Shown here piece after piece: positions 44,946 through 56,330 of a DNA stretch of 64,000 nucleotides. Under the pieces are notes generated by a model. The model was given only the letters and a program-made list of their open reading frames with translations. It was not told where the DNA came from and did no database searches. The DNA lies in assembly GCA_030674185.1 (NCBI GenBank), contig CM060308.1, positions 34,573,589-34,637,588 on the forward strand, written 5' to 3'. Position numbers and translations under genes: made by a program. The DNA is from Monoplex corrugatus (taxonomy: Eukaryota; Mollusca; Gastropoda; Littorinimorpha; Ranellidae). How positions within the stretch are numbered: position 1 is the stretch's first letter; every line of letters begins with the position of its first letter.

Positions 44946-45357
44946 GGTTTTATGTCCGTCTTTGTATCAGCCTGTCTCTAGAACAATCTCGGCTACACTC
45001 TACTATTTGTAGCAAAATGTACATCCCTATCAACAATGTTATAAAAAAAAATACAAAAGCCAACCAACAAACCAATTGTGGAAACAGTTGAAAACACATC
45101 CAACCCCTCCCCCCAATCTCCACCCCCTCATTATCACAGAAAAAGAAGACTGCACAGCTATCCTGTGGACTCACCGATGATCGTGGATTTTACAATGTCT
45201 TTGAGAGACACTGTCTCTAGATGTTTGACGACACAAATGATTGCGGCTTTCATCTGGTGCTCTCTACCTCAACCCTTATGCATGTATAATATGATGTTAC
45301 ATATTGGTTTAGGGAGACTAATACCCTGGTACTCCAAAACAGGTTATCTATACACAT

Positions 45358-45557
45358 ACATCATCATACGCCTTGCTGCATGGCGCTGGCGATCATGGCC
45401 CTCCAAAAAATCTATATTTTGTCACTGCCTGTGTATCTCATTCTTGTCTTTTGCAAAACAGGTCTAATATTTGCTCCCTGGGTCTGCCTAGTGTTCTTTT
45501 TCCTCTAGTTTTCCTGTTGTGATCAGGTGCTCAAATTTCACTTGCCTCACAAAAGAT
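45358..45557 (-). mobile_element. RTE-clade LINE 3' end fragment, copy G
   Basis: CATCATCATAC tail, CCTTGCTGCATGGCGCTGGC, then rc of the GKLE.K..GRP and HLVTTGKL region. Decayed. Confidence 0.8.
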
Positions 45558-45602
45558 GCACAAAGCCATTATCAGAGACCCGCTCTTCACCGACGATGCT
45601 GC
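45558..45602 (+). pseudogene. non-LTR RT motif fragment
   Basis: One frame reads KAIIRDPLFTDDAAVTSHT, close to the RDMLFADDAAL.AHT catalytic block of a different non-LTR element family; only ~15 codons remain. Confidence 0.45.
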
Positions 45603-46395
45603 CGTTACCTCACATACATTAGTTGCATTTTAGCTCTAAGGAAATGTGAACTGCTTAGTGGCAATTTAAGGCACTATAGACCATTTTTTATGTATATATG
45701 TTTTTGTGTACTTAGTTATGTTTATGGCCATACCTACGATGGGCTATACCAACGTTGGTATGGCCATGTAATAAGACCCAGTGGCCATGCTAAATCAATC
45801 CTACAGGGAGCTGTTGATGGAAAGAGACAGATGGGAAGACAGAGAAAACAATGGATTGACAACGTTGTAGAATGGACAGAGAAACCATTTGCAGATCCCA
45901 GGCTTTGGCACACAATCGACAAAGCTGGAGGAATCTGGTGAACCGTTCTTCAGTGCGGAAAAGAAGAAGAAGAGGAAAAAGAAGAAGAAGAGGAAAAAGA
46001 AGAAGAAGAAATAGTGGTAGTAGTAGTAGTAGTAGTAGTAGAACAAGAAGCTGTATCAACGCATTTGTATTCTGATCTTTTTAATCTCCCTGGTGACAAA
46101 TTTACTGTATAGTAGTAGTAGTAGTAGTAGTAGAAGAAGAAGCTGTATCAATCCATTTGCATTCAGATCTTTTTAATCTCCTTGGTGACAAATTTACTGG
46201 GTGCATAACCTTATATTATCTGTATGGATGCGGTGATGTGTATACTTCATTTTTTCCCATATTTTCTCTTTTCCAGGGTTATCGATATGTGTAGACAGGT
46301 GTGTTTTGTTTGAGATAGTGGCAGTCCTGATATGGTTCTGGGCAGTTGGCAGGGCTCTGAATATTACTGACATTAATAATGATTATAGTGTAAAT
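45603..46395 (+). mobile_element. 560-bp retroposon (S560), interrupted copy
   Basis: 45603-45722 matches the middle of S560 (TAAGGAAATGTGAACTGC, GTGTACTTAGTT). 46055-46395 continues it (GCATTTGTATTC, CCCTGGTGACAAAT, TCCTGATATGGTTCTGGGCA, ATTAATAATGAT tail). A LINE fragment at 45729-46050 lies between. About 90 bp around the break is tandemly duplicated (46015-46110 and 46111-46200). Confidence 0.7.
45729..46050 (+). pseudogene. non-LTR LINE C-terminal fragment with (GAA)n/(GTA)n tail
   Basis: An open frame encodes RWYGHVIRPSGHAKSILQGA then GKRQMGRQRKQWIDNVVEWT + EKPFADPRLWH, the typical C-terminal GRQ.KRW.DN..EW..L block of RTE-like/other non-LTR ORF2 proteins. It ends in purine-rich AAGAAGAAGAGG and AGTAGTAGT repeats. 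A different family from RTE copies A-I. Confidence 0.7.
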
Positions 46396-46540
46396 GCCAT
46401 TGCTATGAATTAACACACGCAAGCATATTAGGAACATAATTATATAAGTACATTTGTGATTTTTGCTTTATTATTCACGATAGTGTTTTTAATGTCTTCT
46501 GCTCAAGCTACCAGTATGATTCTGAAGGTGCTTAAAAAGT

Positions 46541-46678
46541 GTATATATCTATCTATCTGTCTATCTATCTATCTGTCTATCTATCCGTCTCTGTCTGTCT
46601 GTCTATCTATCTAGTTATCTGTCTGTTTATCTATCTATCTGTCTGTCTGTCTGTCTATCTGTCTATCTATCTATATAG
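46541..46678. repeat. (TATC/TGTC)n microsatellite
   Basis: Tetranucleotide TCTA/TCTG repeat with mixed phases. Confidence 0.95.
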
Positions 46679-47280
46679 TGTTTGTTAATGAGAAAATGTA
46701 TGTATTTGCTTTGTGTTTGGTTTATCTGGTCAAATGTTTTCTTGTTTTCTCATGTCTACACAGTACAATAATTATTTTATAATGTCTGTTCTGTGCAACC
46801 TGTATCTTGCTATACTCCTATTTTTCTTTCATTTTAATGTTCATGTTGTTCTGTTGTTTAGTTTTCTTTTCTTGTATCAGTGCAATGTATGCATACTAAC
46901 TTTCCATAATTTTTTTCCAGTGTTCCTTTCACAGTACAGCAATAGTTTTCGACCATGTATTGTTTTGTTTTACTATTCTCACTGATGCAGTTTTACTTGG
47001 AATTGTATTTTGCATTTTGCTTTTACTTGTATGAAATTTCCCCAACAAAAGTAATCAATCCATCAAGGCATCCGTATGGCATGGGGGGCTTTACATCAAA
47101 TAATGTTGATGTTCGTGTGTAAGCCGGAGGATAAATCAGTCCAGAACGTTTGTGCAAATGTACAGCTTCAAAAAAGGTGAGTGATAATTTCCTTAACATT
47201 GCCAAGGAATGTACAATATGGTGAGTCTGGTAATTTACATATAAGTAGAAAAATGTGTTGGTATGTGTCCTTATTCAATT
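46679..47280. other. no gene recognised
   Basis: T-rich; nothing assignable on either strand. Confidence 0.5.
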
Positions 47281-47411
47281 TAGCTGATCTTTCTATGTGA
47301 GTTCGTAGGATGTATACGGCATTAACAGTTCCAATGTAAATTTGTTGACGAAAAAAGAACTGTTAATGCCACGTATAACCTAAGAACTCTCATAGAAAGA
47401 TCAACTGAGTT
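47281..47411. mobile_element. RTE fragment arranged as a snap-back inverted repeat
   Basis: 47283-47331 (minus-sense RTE: rc of GTTAATGCC...GAACTC...GAAAGATCA) faces 47359-47408 (plus sense, encoding KRTVNATYNLRTLIERST) across a ~27-base loop. Both arms come from the same TINAIYILRTIIERS block of the RT. Confidence 0.8.
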
Positions 47412-47768
47412 GATTTGTAATATGAGACACGTTCATACTTAGTGGGTCGTTGTATTTTGATTCAGTCCTATATTAATTTACTTATTTTATGTATTTGTTG
47501 TTTTCTTTGAATCTGACAGATACACACGTCATTACACTGTAGCCAAGACTGTTCCAATGATAGATTGATACAATACTAGTATAAGATACAAAATCCATAG
47601 GTTAGGTAGGACCTCAGGACCTGGCCAGCTCATGGATTTGTGTTCAGGCTTAAGGATCGTGCCATGATCATTCTTGATCTTTCCCATCACATGGCACCTC
47701 GAAATTAATGCATATGGAATTCATTCCAAGCACGAAGACATCATCTTGAGAAACTGAAACTGAAAGGG
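47412..47768 (-). repeat. R500 dispersed repeat inserted in RTE
   Basis: ACACGTCATTACACTGTAGC, TAGGACCTCAGGACCTGGCC and GAGAAACTGAAACTGA. The RTE sequence reads ...ERSTE before it and (E)FNTDLSLCFVDYTKA after it, so the R500 element interrupted an RTE copy. Confidence 0.8.
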
Positions 47769-47897
47769 AGTTTAATACAGATTTAAGTCTGTGTTTTGTT
47801 GATTATACCAAGGCTCTTGATCGAGTAAGACATGTAAAATTGATTAACCAACTGGAATAGCTCAATATGGGCGGAAAAGATCTAAGAATAATAAGGA
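47769..47897 (+). pseudogene. RTE-clade LINE RT fragment, copy H
   Basis: Encodes LCFVDYTKALDRVRHVKLIN and, after a stop, LNMGGKDLRIIRN; continuation of the block at 47359-47408. Confidence 0.8.
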
Positions 47898-48315
47898 ATC
47901 TGTCATCATCTTCATCACCATGTGCTTTGCTGCATGGATTGGCGGTCATGGCCCTCTATACAAATCTATCTTTTGTCGCTGCAAGCACCTCCTACCCTTT
48001 CTGTCCACTCCACAATACCGTCTGATATTTTCTCCTTTGGTCTACCCAGTAGGCCTACTCTTTTTCTCTCCAGCTTACCTGTTGTGACTAGGTGCTCTAA
48101 TTTCTCTTGCCTCATATAATCTCCTATAAATGTTGCTTGTCTTTTCCAAATTTTCTTCGTTAATGTTCTTTTTGTGTTTGCCTCTTTAAAGACTGTCTCG
48201 TTTGTTTTCTCTGCTGTCCATGGAACTCTAGTCTTAACATTCTTCTCAGAAACCACATTTCAGGTGCCTCAATCTTGTTCTGACTTTGCGTGTTGACTCT
48301 CCACGCTTCGTTTCA
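47898..48315 (-). pseudogene. RTE-clade LINE 3' end, copy I
   Basis: CATCATCTTCATCACCATGT tail, then minus-strand IWKRQATFIGDYMRQEKLEH and VPWTAEKTNETVFKEA. Its tail abuts copy H of opposite orientation, so the two are separate insertions. Confidence 0.82.
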
Positions 48316-48566
48316 GATGTTTGAGAAATAATTACCCTACTACATTTAAAAAAACAACAACAACAAATAAAAAAGGACATGTTTGAGTTTTCTTAGACAT
48401 GGTGGATGGTTATTGTGGCCATGAGGTTCAGATACATCGTTTATGAAATGTCACATTTGTTTAATTTCCAAACTTTTGTTTCCTCGTTTATATTGAACTC
48501 AGTGAAGTCCAGCTCAGATCTTTTGAATGTTGTACAATATAATAAAAAGTTATGAATGTATGTCTA

Positions 48567-48875
48567 ATTCAGTATCAGTTTCTCAGGAGAACATTTCCAC
48601 ACGCAGAATGAATTCCATATACACTGATGCCACTGATGTCTTATGATGGAGTTTGGGATTTGGATTTTTTCAAGAAGGATTCATTGCACTCGGATTATTT
48701 CATGTGCTCCACACGAATCCACCAACAATCATCTGGTAGACTCCCTAAGCCTGTGCAAAAAAGCTGGCAAGATCTTGTGACGGAGATCTATGTGGTCATG
48801 GCATACACCTTAATCCTGCACATAAGCCCAGTGTGTTGGCAAAGTAATCTAATAAGAACAGTAAGTCCCTGACAG
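48567..48875 (+). repeat. R500 dispersed repeat, fuller copy
   Basis: Joins the CAGTTTCTCAAGATGAC half with the TTCATTGCACTCGGATTATT / GTGCTCCACACGAATCCACC half and ends in TAAGCCCAGTGTGTTGGCAA; shows the two fragment types seen elsewhere belong to one repeat. Confidence 0.8.
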
Positions 48876-48938
48876 AGCTACTAACATATTTTGTGAAAAC
48901 CACTCCATAATGATATATCTTTACTAACACTCCTTTAA

Positions 48939-49009
48939 CCCTTTGACTCCTGCACACTATCCACCAATGGCAAAAATTCAACTGGTGGATAGGTGAAGGA
49001 ATCAAAGGG
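48939..49009. mobile_element. TTAA-flanked palindromic MITE (71 bp)
   Basis: TTAA at 48935-48938 and 49010-49013. Left end CCCTTTGACTCCTGCACACT, right end (rc) CCCTTTGATTCCTTCACCTA, both continuing into ATCCACCA. Ends with three C/G and TTAA target are as in piggyBac-type elements. Confidence 0.78.
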
Positions 49010-49198
49010 TTAAACATGCCCACCTGCCCACGCACACCATGTCAGCATTAAATAATCTTCATATATACACATACGTGTTTGTATGTATCTGTATAGAGAT
49101 AGATTACACAGAATGCTAAAATACAATTTATAGCCAGCGAACGTGTAATCCTGGCTCTACCAATTACTTAGTAAAACCCCTTTTCTTCATTTCTCTAG

Positions 49199-49360
49199 GG
49201 ACCCTCACATCATGGCAGAAAGATTTCAGGTGCAAGAAACTGTTCCAGCACAAGAATCAATCCCAGTACAAAAAAACAGTTCCAATACAGGAAACAGTTC
49301 CGGATTCAAATCCAGTCATGGTCATCCACACCGCTCAAGCACAGTCATTCAACGACTATG
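49199..49360 (+). CDS. candidate first coding exon, PLAC8-like (frame broken)
   Basis: Acceptor TTTCTCTAG (to 49198), ATG at 49212, donor GACTATG|GTACGT at 49361. The start MAERFQVQETVPAQESIPVQ has a Q-E-T-V-P rhythm that continues as TVPIQETVPDSNPVMVIHTA + QAQSFNDYG only if the frame changes in the seven-A run at 49270-49276. PVMVIHT...F.DYG resembles the N-terminal region of PLAC8/cornifelin-type proteins just before their Cys-rich domain, but no CPC-bearing exon is visible downstream. Could be an assembly slip, a pseudogene, or unrelated. Confidence 0.3.
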
Positions 49361-49390
49361 GTACGTGTGTAGAGACTATACAAAAACTAT

Positions 49391-49883
<493 letters not shown>

Positions 49884-50199
49884 GTATATATATGTACAGA
49901 GAGAGAGAGGAGATGGGGTGGTGCATGATGGTCAAGCCATACCATATACTGTGATAGGTACAGCTGACTCACTACCAAAGAACGATTGCTGTCTGGAAAC
50001 AATCACATGTATTTACTGCGGATGAATATGGAAAATAACAGTACTGTTCATCGACACGCAAGAACGTAATTTTTATGTGCATTTACAATTATTACTTTGT
50101 AATTCATTTATGTAACCTAACATGGATCCAGTACTGATCCAGTACTGTTTTTTTTTTTTCATTTCATGGTCACTGCATACGTCTTCAAGCAACATGTCA

Positions 50200-50345
50200 T
50201 TTGATGGGCACGATGGTCAAGCAGTTAGGACTTGGTACTTTCAGTCTTGCCTGGAATACCATCTGGTAGGTAAAGGGTGGAGGTCAACATATGTGTAGAC
50301 TGTAGACCTGCTGGTGCTGGGGCCCTTTTCGTTAAGTATACTTAT
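50200..50345 (+). repeat. possible tRNA-derived SINE fragment
   Basis: GATGGGCACGATGGTCAAGC resembles an A-box head (GGGCACGATGGTCAAGCAGT). The B box is poor. No other feature in 49885-50925. Confidence 0.35.
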
Positions 50346-51179
50346 TCACAACACCAAATGTATGCGTTAAAAATCTTGCACACTCTGTTAGTGGCTTGTA
50401 ACTTAATGAAAACAGGAAAACATCCACATGCAAACCCAGCAGAGTTTGCAAAGTGTGTATCAACATAACCTGCACAGTGTGGGCCAACAATTTTCATAAC
50501 ATACAGCTAGTAAAACAATACCTCAAAACTCTAGGGGAAAAAAAGCCAAAATAAAATGAGTTGCGTATTAAAAGTTTTGCTGCTTCGTGTCGTCAGACGT
50601 ACACTGTCGGCGACATTCAGAGGGAAACGGACTGAACCGAAGCTCACCAGCAGTTCCGGTACAAAACCTTGATGCAGGCGCCTGCTGAATGTAGGACTTC
50701 AAGCTTTAAGACTGAAGCACCGATAAATGTATATTATATAGCCTACTACATTCCTCGTGTGAAGACTACAACTTTCAATGTTCATCTTCTTTAGGTGCAA
50801 GATAACTGTGGAACATGCTATCGTTAGGTATTTGTCATTTGCATTTTTCGTACTCTAGTAAGAGAGCCCTAAAAAAAAACATATCTTCATGCAGTAGGCC
50901 TACTCGTGCTAATATTAGTTTTACCTCTTCACCCTACTGCCCATATTGTACTCGTGTGACGCATGGCAGAAGTGCTGGCACACATCTGTGTTTGTATCAG
51001 TCTTCATGCTTTGACCCTACCTCCCTTTAAACATCCCCTCTTCGACTCTCTCTCACAACAGCAAAGTACAGTACAAATACAGTTTGATGTTGACTGGCAG
51101 AAATGCTGGCACTCATTCGTGTTTGTATAAGATTTTATGCTCTGACTCCCACTTTCCTACTTCCCGTTCTTTCGTCCTC

Positions 51180-51770
51180 TTCACCCAATGGGAAAGGGAG
51201 ATAGGGTCTTTCAGTATCCCCACAGTTTGGAAATTCTGTGCTAGAAATTTCCTCTTTTTTGTCAGTCTTTTTGTTTCTGCCTTTCTCCTTTGCTTTCAGT
51301 CATTTCCTCCTATAATTTTCCGGCCTTGCTAGTCAATTCACCTGTATACGTTCTATAAAGTCTTACATACTTTCTATCAAGATTCTTAATTTGGTATATG
51401 AATTAATTGCATTTTTAGGCCTAAGGAAATGTGATGTGCAGTAGGTGTTTCATGTAATGTTGGCCAGATTTTATGTTTTAGTGTACTTAGTTGTCTTTGT
51501 ACAATTATGTTCCGGTTTGTATTTTTTATCCCTCCCTCCAGTTATAAATTGGGCAGAATGGTCAACCTCAGGGGCACATCCCTAGGTCATCCTTAGGTCA
51601 TGTGAGTGAATGCATTGATGTGTGTGCTTAACTTTTTTTGTGTGGTTTTGTTGTTGTTGTATTTTCTCAGGGCCAACGAGGTACTGTTTTTGTTTTGAGA
51701 TAACCAAGGATATAGCCCTGATATGGCTCTGTGCAGGAAGCAAGGCTTTAAACATTAATAATAATTTCAT
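51180..51770 (+). mobile_element. 560-bp retroposon (S560)
   Basis: 5' part GTCTTTCAGTATCCCCA...GTGCTAGAAATTTCCTCTTT, 3' part GATATAGCCCTGATATGGCT and AGGCTTTAAACATTAATAAT. The A-rich trinucleotide tail defines this as the sense orientation. Confidence 0.85.
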
Positions 51771-52929
51771 CTCCCCTCCCTGTCAAAGCAAAATGCAGTG
51801 CAAATACAGTTGAATGTTGACTGGTAGAAGTGCTGGCACATATCTGTATTTGTATCGGCCTTTATGTTTTGATCCCTCCATCTTCCTCTCTTTTACCCCC
51901 CCCCCCCCTCCCCTGATCAAGGTAAAGTGCAATACAAACACAGTTTGATGTTGACTGGTAGAAATGCTGGCACATTTCTGTGTTTGTATGAAATGTTATG
52001 CTCTGATCTTCATCTTTCCCTCTTTCACCCCCTTCCCCCAATCAAAGTGAAGTGCAGTACAAATACAGCTTGATGATGACTGGTAGAAATGCTGGCACAT
52101 ACCTGTGTTTGTATCAGCTTTTATGTTTTGACCACTAATTTTCTGTCTTTCATCTTTCCCTTGCCCAGTCAAAGTAAAGTGTAGCACAAATACAGTTTGA
52201 TGTTGACTGGTAGAAATGCTGGCACATAAATGTATAAATTTGTATCTGCCTTTCTTCTTTGACCTCCACCTTCCTCTCTTTCACTCCCCCCCCTAATCAA
52301 AGTGCGATACATACAGTTTGATGCTGACTGGTAGAAATGCTGGCACATATCTGTATTTGTATCAAACTTTATGCTCTGAGTCTGACCCCCACCTTCCTCT
52401 CTTTCATTCCCCCTGACCCGGTCAAAGTAAAGAACTACACAAATACAGTTTGATGTTGACTGGTAGAAATGCTGGCACATATCTGTGTTTGTATCAGCTA
52501 TTATGCTTTGACTCCCAATTTTCTGTCTTTCACCTTCCCCTCGCCCAGTCAAAGTAAAGTGTAGCACAAATACAGTGTAATGTTGACTGGTAGAAATGCT
52601 GGCACATATCTGTGTTTGTACATGTATCTGCCTTTGGGCTTTGACCTTTATCTTCCCCTCTTTCACCCTCTCTCCCTCCCCCAATTAATGTAAAGTGCAA
52701 TACAAATACAGTTTGATGTTGACTGGTAGAAATGCTGACACATAAATGTATTTGTATCAAACTTTATGCTCTGACCCCCACCTTCCTCTCTTTCATTCCC
52801 CCTGACCCAGTCAAAGTAAAGTGTAGCACAAATACAGTGTAATGTTGACTGGTAGAAATGCTGGCACATATCTGTATTTGTATCAAACTTTATGGTCTGA
52901 CCCCCACCTCCCTCTCTTTCATTCCCCCT

Positions 52930-53489
52930 TTCTTTCTTTTATTGTTGTTTAAAGCCCAGCCGACTGTGCAGAGCCATATCAGGGCTATAACCGCTTCAAA
53001 ACACACAAAACTTCAACAGGGGAAAAAAAAAAAAGAAGAAAATTAAGTACACATATCAATGCATTCACGCACATAATCTAAGGACATGCCCCCGACGTAG
53101 GACCATTCCGTCCGATTTATCGCACAGGGGAGATTTAAAAAACACACCTGAATACAAATTTATATAAGCATACATAAGGACACCAAAACATACATAAAAT
53201 CAGGCATAAATCACCTAAAATTGCTTCCGCATATCTCACCTCCTTAGAGCCAAAAATGCACCTAACACATGTACCCAAATATCAATCCGAAGAAAAAGTA
53301 TGTAAGACTTAATCGAAAAAATACAGGTGAATGGACCATTAAGGCAGAAAATAAATAGAAATGACAGAAAGCAAGGCAACAAGGCAGAAACAAAGAGAGT
53401 GACAGAAAAGAGGAAATTTCTAGCACAGAATTTCCAAAAAGTGGGGATACTATTTATACTGAAAGAGCCCCCGGCAACCCAACGGGGGA
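52930..53489 (-). mobile_element. 560-bp retroposon (S560), reference copy with 12-bp TSD
   Basis: Exactly 560 bp between identical 12-mers TTCATTCCCCCT (52918-52929 and 53490-53501), a target duplication of retroposon length. Plus strand starts TTCTTTCTTTTATTGTTG (rc of the tail) and ends CGGCAACCCAACGGGGGA. Near its 5' end (minus sense) lies CAGTATAAATAGTATCCCC, which contains a TATA-like TATAAATAG. Encodes no protein; the mobilising LINE is unknown. Confidence 0.88.
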
Positions 53490-53868
53490 TTCATTCCCCC
53501 TGACCTGGTCAAAGTAAAGAGCTACACAAATACAGTTTGATGTTGACTGGCAGAAATGCTGGCACATATCTGTGTTTGTATCTGCCTTTATGCTTTGACC
53601 CTTATCTTCCCCTCTTTTACCCCCCCCTCCCCCAATCAATGTAAAGTGCAATACAAATACAATTTAATGTTGACTGGTAGAAATGCTGGCACATAAATGT
53701 ATTTGTATCAGCCTTTATGCTCTGACCCCAATCTTCCTCTCTTTAACTGCCCTCCCCTAATCAAAATGCAATACAAATACATTTTGATGTTGACTGGTAG
53801 AAATGCTGGCACATAAATGTATTTGTATCTGCATTTATGCTCTGACCTCATCGTCCCTTTCAACCCTC

Positions 53869-54430
53869 TCACTGAGTGAGGATGCCCGGTTAGTTTGTAT
53901 AAAAAATACCCCCATCTTCTGGAAATTTTGTGCTAGAAATTTCCTCTTTTCTGCCATTTCTTCGTTTCTGCCTTGCTTCTCTGCTTTCTATCATCTCTTA
54001 ATTAACATTTTTTGCCTTGTTGTTCCATTCACATGTATGTGTTCTTTCACGTTTACATACTTTCTATTAGGATTGATTATTGGGTACGTATATGAAGTGC
54101 ACTCTTGGCTCTAAGGAAGTCTGATGTAGGGAATAGACAGCAATTTAAGGTGATTTAGGTCAGTTTACAAAAAAAGTTTTAGTGTACTTTGTTTATAAAT
54201 TTGTATTCAGGTTTGCTATTTTATCCCCCTGGTGATAGATTGGGCAGAATGGTAACGCCAGGGGCACATCATTGGAATATGTTTGTGATTGCATTGATGT
54301 GTGTGCTTAATTTTCTTTTCCTGGTGTTTTTTCCATGGTGAACATAGTGTTGTGTGTATTTTGAGATAACCAAGGCTATAGCCCTGATATGGCTTGGTGC
54401 AGTAGGCTAGGCTTTAGGCAATAATAATAA
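53869..54430 (+). mobile_element. 560-bp retroposon (S560)
   Basis: From TCACTGAGTGAGGATGCCCG to GGCTTTAGGCAATAATAATA; plus sense, opposite to the copy just upstream. Confidence 0.85.
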
Positions 54431-54817
54431 CTTCACATACTCCTCCCCTTCAAAACAAAATGCAGTACAAATACAGTTTGATGATGACTGGTAGAAATGC
54501 TGGCACATATCTGTGTTTGTATCAGCCATTATGCTTTGATTCCCAATTTTCTGTCTTTCACCTTCCCCTCGCCCAGTCAAAGTAAAGTGCAGCACAAATA
54601 CAGTTTGATGATGACTGGTAGAAATGCTGGCACATGTCTGTATTTGTATCTGCCTTTGGGCTTTGACCCTTATCTTCCTTTCATTCCCCCTGACCCGGTC
54701 AAAGTAAAGAGCTACACAAATACAGTTTGATGTTGACTGATATAAATGCTGGCACGTATCTGTATTTGTATCAAACTTTATGCTCTGACCCCCACCTCCC
54801 TCTCTTTCATTCCCCCT

Positions 54818-55371
54818 TTCTTTCTTTTATTGTTGTTTAAAGCCCAGCTGACTGCGCAGAGCCATAACAGGGCTATAACCGCTTCAAAACACACGAAACT
54901 TCAACAAGAAAAAAAAAAGAAGAAAATTAAGTATACATATCAATGCATTCGCACACATAATCTAAGGACATGCCCCCGGCGTGGGACCATTCCATCCGAT
55001 TTATGCACAGGGGAGATTTAAAAAACACCTGAATACAAATTTATATATAAGCATACATAAGGACACCAATCATACATAAAATCAGGCATAAATCATCTAA
55101 AATTGCTTTCGCATATCTCACCTCCTTAGAGCCAAAAATGCACCTAACACATGTACCCAATTATCAATCCGAAGAAAAAGTATGTAAGACTTTATAGAAA
55201 AAATACAGATGAATGGACCATTAAGGCAGAAAATAAGTAGAAATGACAGAAAGCAAGGCAACAAGGCAGAAACAAAGAGAGTGACAGAAAAGAGGAAATT
55301 TTTAGCACAGAATTTCCAAAAAGTGGGGATACTATTTATACTGAAAGAGCCCCCGGCAACCCAACGGGGGA
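54818..55371 (-). mobile_element. 560-bp retroposon (S560), duplicate of 52930-53489
   Basis: Same flanking 12-mer (54806-54817 and 55372-55383) and same internal sequence; it arose by duplication of a ~1.88-kb unit, not by a second insertion. Confidence 0.88.
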
Positions 55372-55737
55372 TTCATTCCCCCTGACCCGGTCAAAGTAAA
55401 GCGCTACACAAATAGTTTGATGTTGACTGGTAGAAATGCTGGCATATATCTGCTTTTATGCTTTGACCATTATCTTCCCCTCTTTTACCTTCCCTCCTCC
55501 CCCAATGAATGTAAAGTGCAATATAAATACAATTTAATGTTGGCTGGTAGAAATGCTGGCACATATCTGTATTTGTATCAGCCTTTATGCTCTGACCACA
55601 ATCTTCCTCTCTTTCACTGCCCTCCCCAAATCAAAATGCAATACAAGTACATTTTGATGTTGACTGGTAGAAATGCTGGCACATAAATGTATTTGTTTCT
55701 GCCTCTATGCACTGACCTCATCGTCCCTTTCAACCCT

Positions 55738-56330
55738 CTCACTGATTGAGGATGCTGGGTTCTTTCTGCATAAAAAAACATCCCGATCTTCTGGAAATTT
55801 TGTGCTAGAAATTTCCTCTTTTCTGCCATTTCTTTGTTTCCACCTTGCTTTCTATCATCTCTTAATTATACTTTTCTGCCTTGTTGTTCCATTCACATAT
55901 ATGTGTTCTATAAAGTTTACACACTTTCTATTAGGACTGATAATTGGGTACATATATTAAGTGCACTTTCGGTTCTTAGGAAATGTTATATTGAGAATGG
56001 GAAGCAATATCAGGTGATTTAGGCCGGTTTGTTTTTATATAAAATATTTTAGTGTACATCTACTACATGATTGTGTTTACATGTTTGTATTCTGGTTTGT
56101 TTCTTTACCCCACCCCCTATGGTGATAAATTGGGCAGAATCATGATAAACTGGGGGGGGGGGGGGGGCGGATGGTCAACACAGGGGCATATCCTTAGATG
56201 ATGTGTGAAAAAGCATTGATATGTGTGCTCAAAAATTTTCCAGGTGTTTTTTTTTGGGGTGGGGGTGGTTACAGCCCTGCTATGGTTCTGCACAGTCGGC
56301 TGGACTTTAAACATTGATAATGATAATTTC
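55738..56330 (+). mobile_element. 560-bp retroposon (S560)
   Basis: From TCACTGATTGAGGATGCTGG to GGACTTTAAACATTGATAAT. Counterpart of 53869-54430 in the duplicated unit. A G-run (~15) interrupts it near 56153. Confidence 0.85.

Larger units (their letters stand above)
52880..56330. repeat. ~1.88-kb higher-order tandem duplication
   Basis: Satellite + minus S560 + satellite + plus S560 occurs twice in the same order, with offset 1888 at the 12-bp duplications and about 1870 at the second retroposon. Confidence 0.85.

Noticed and set aside
47769..48315. Twin-primed (5'-inverted) RTE insertion
   Set aside because: The 3' tail of the minus copy lies at the junction with the plus fragment; twin priming would leave the tail at the outer end. 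Two separate insertions fit better.
52169..52684. 171-aa minus-strand frame with ADTNTDMCQHFYQS repeats
   Set aside because: Shadow of the ~120-bp satellite.
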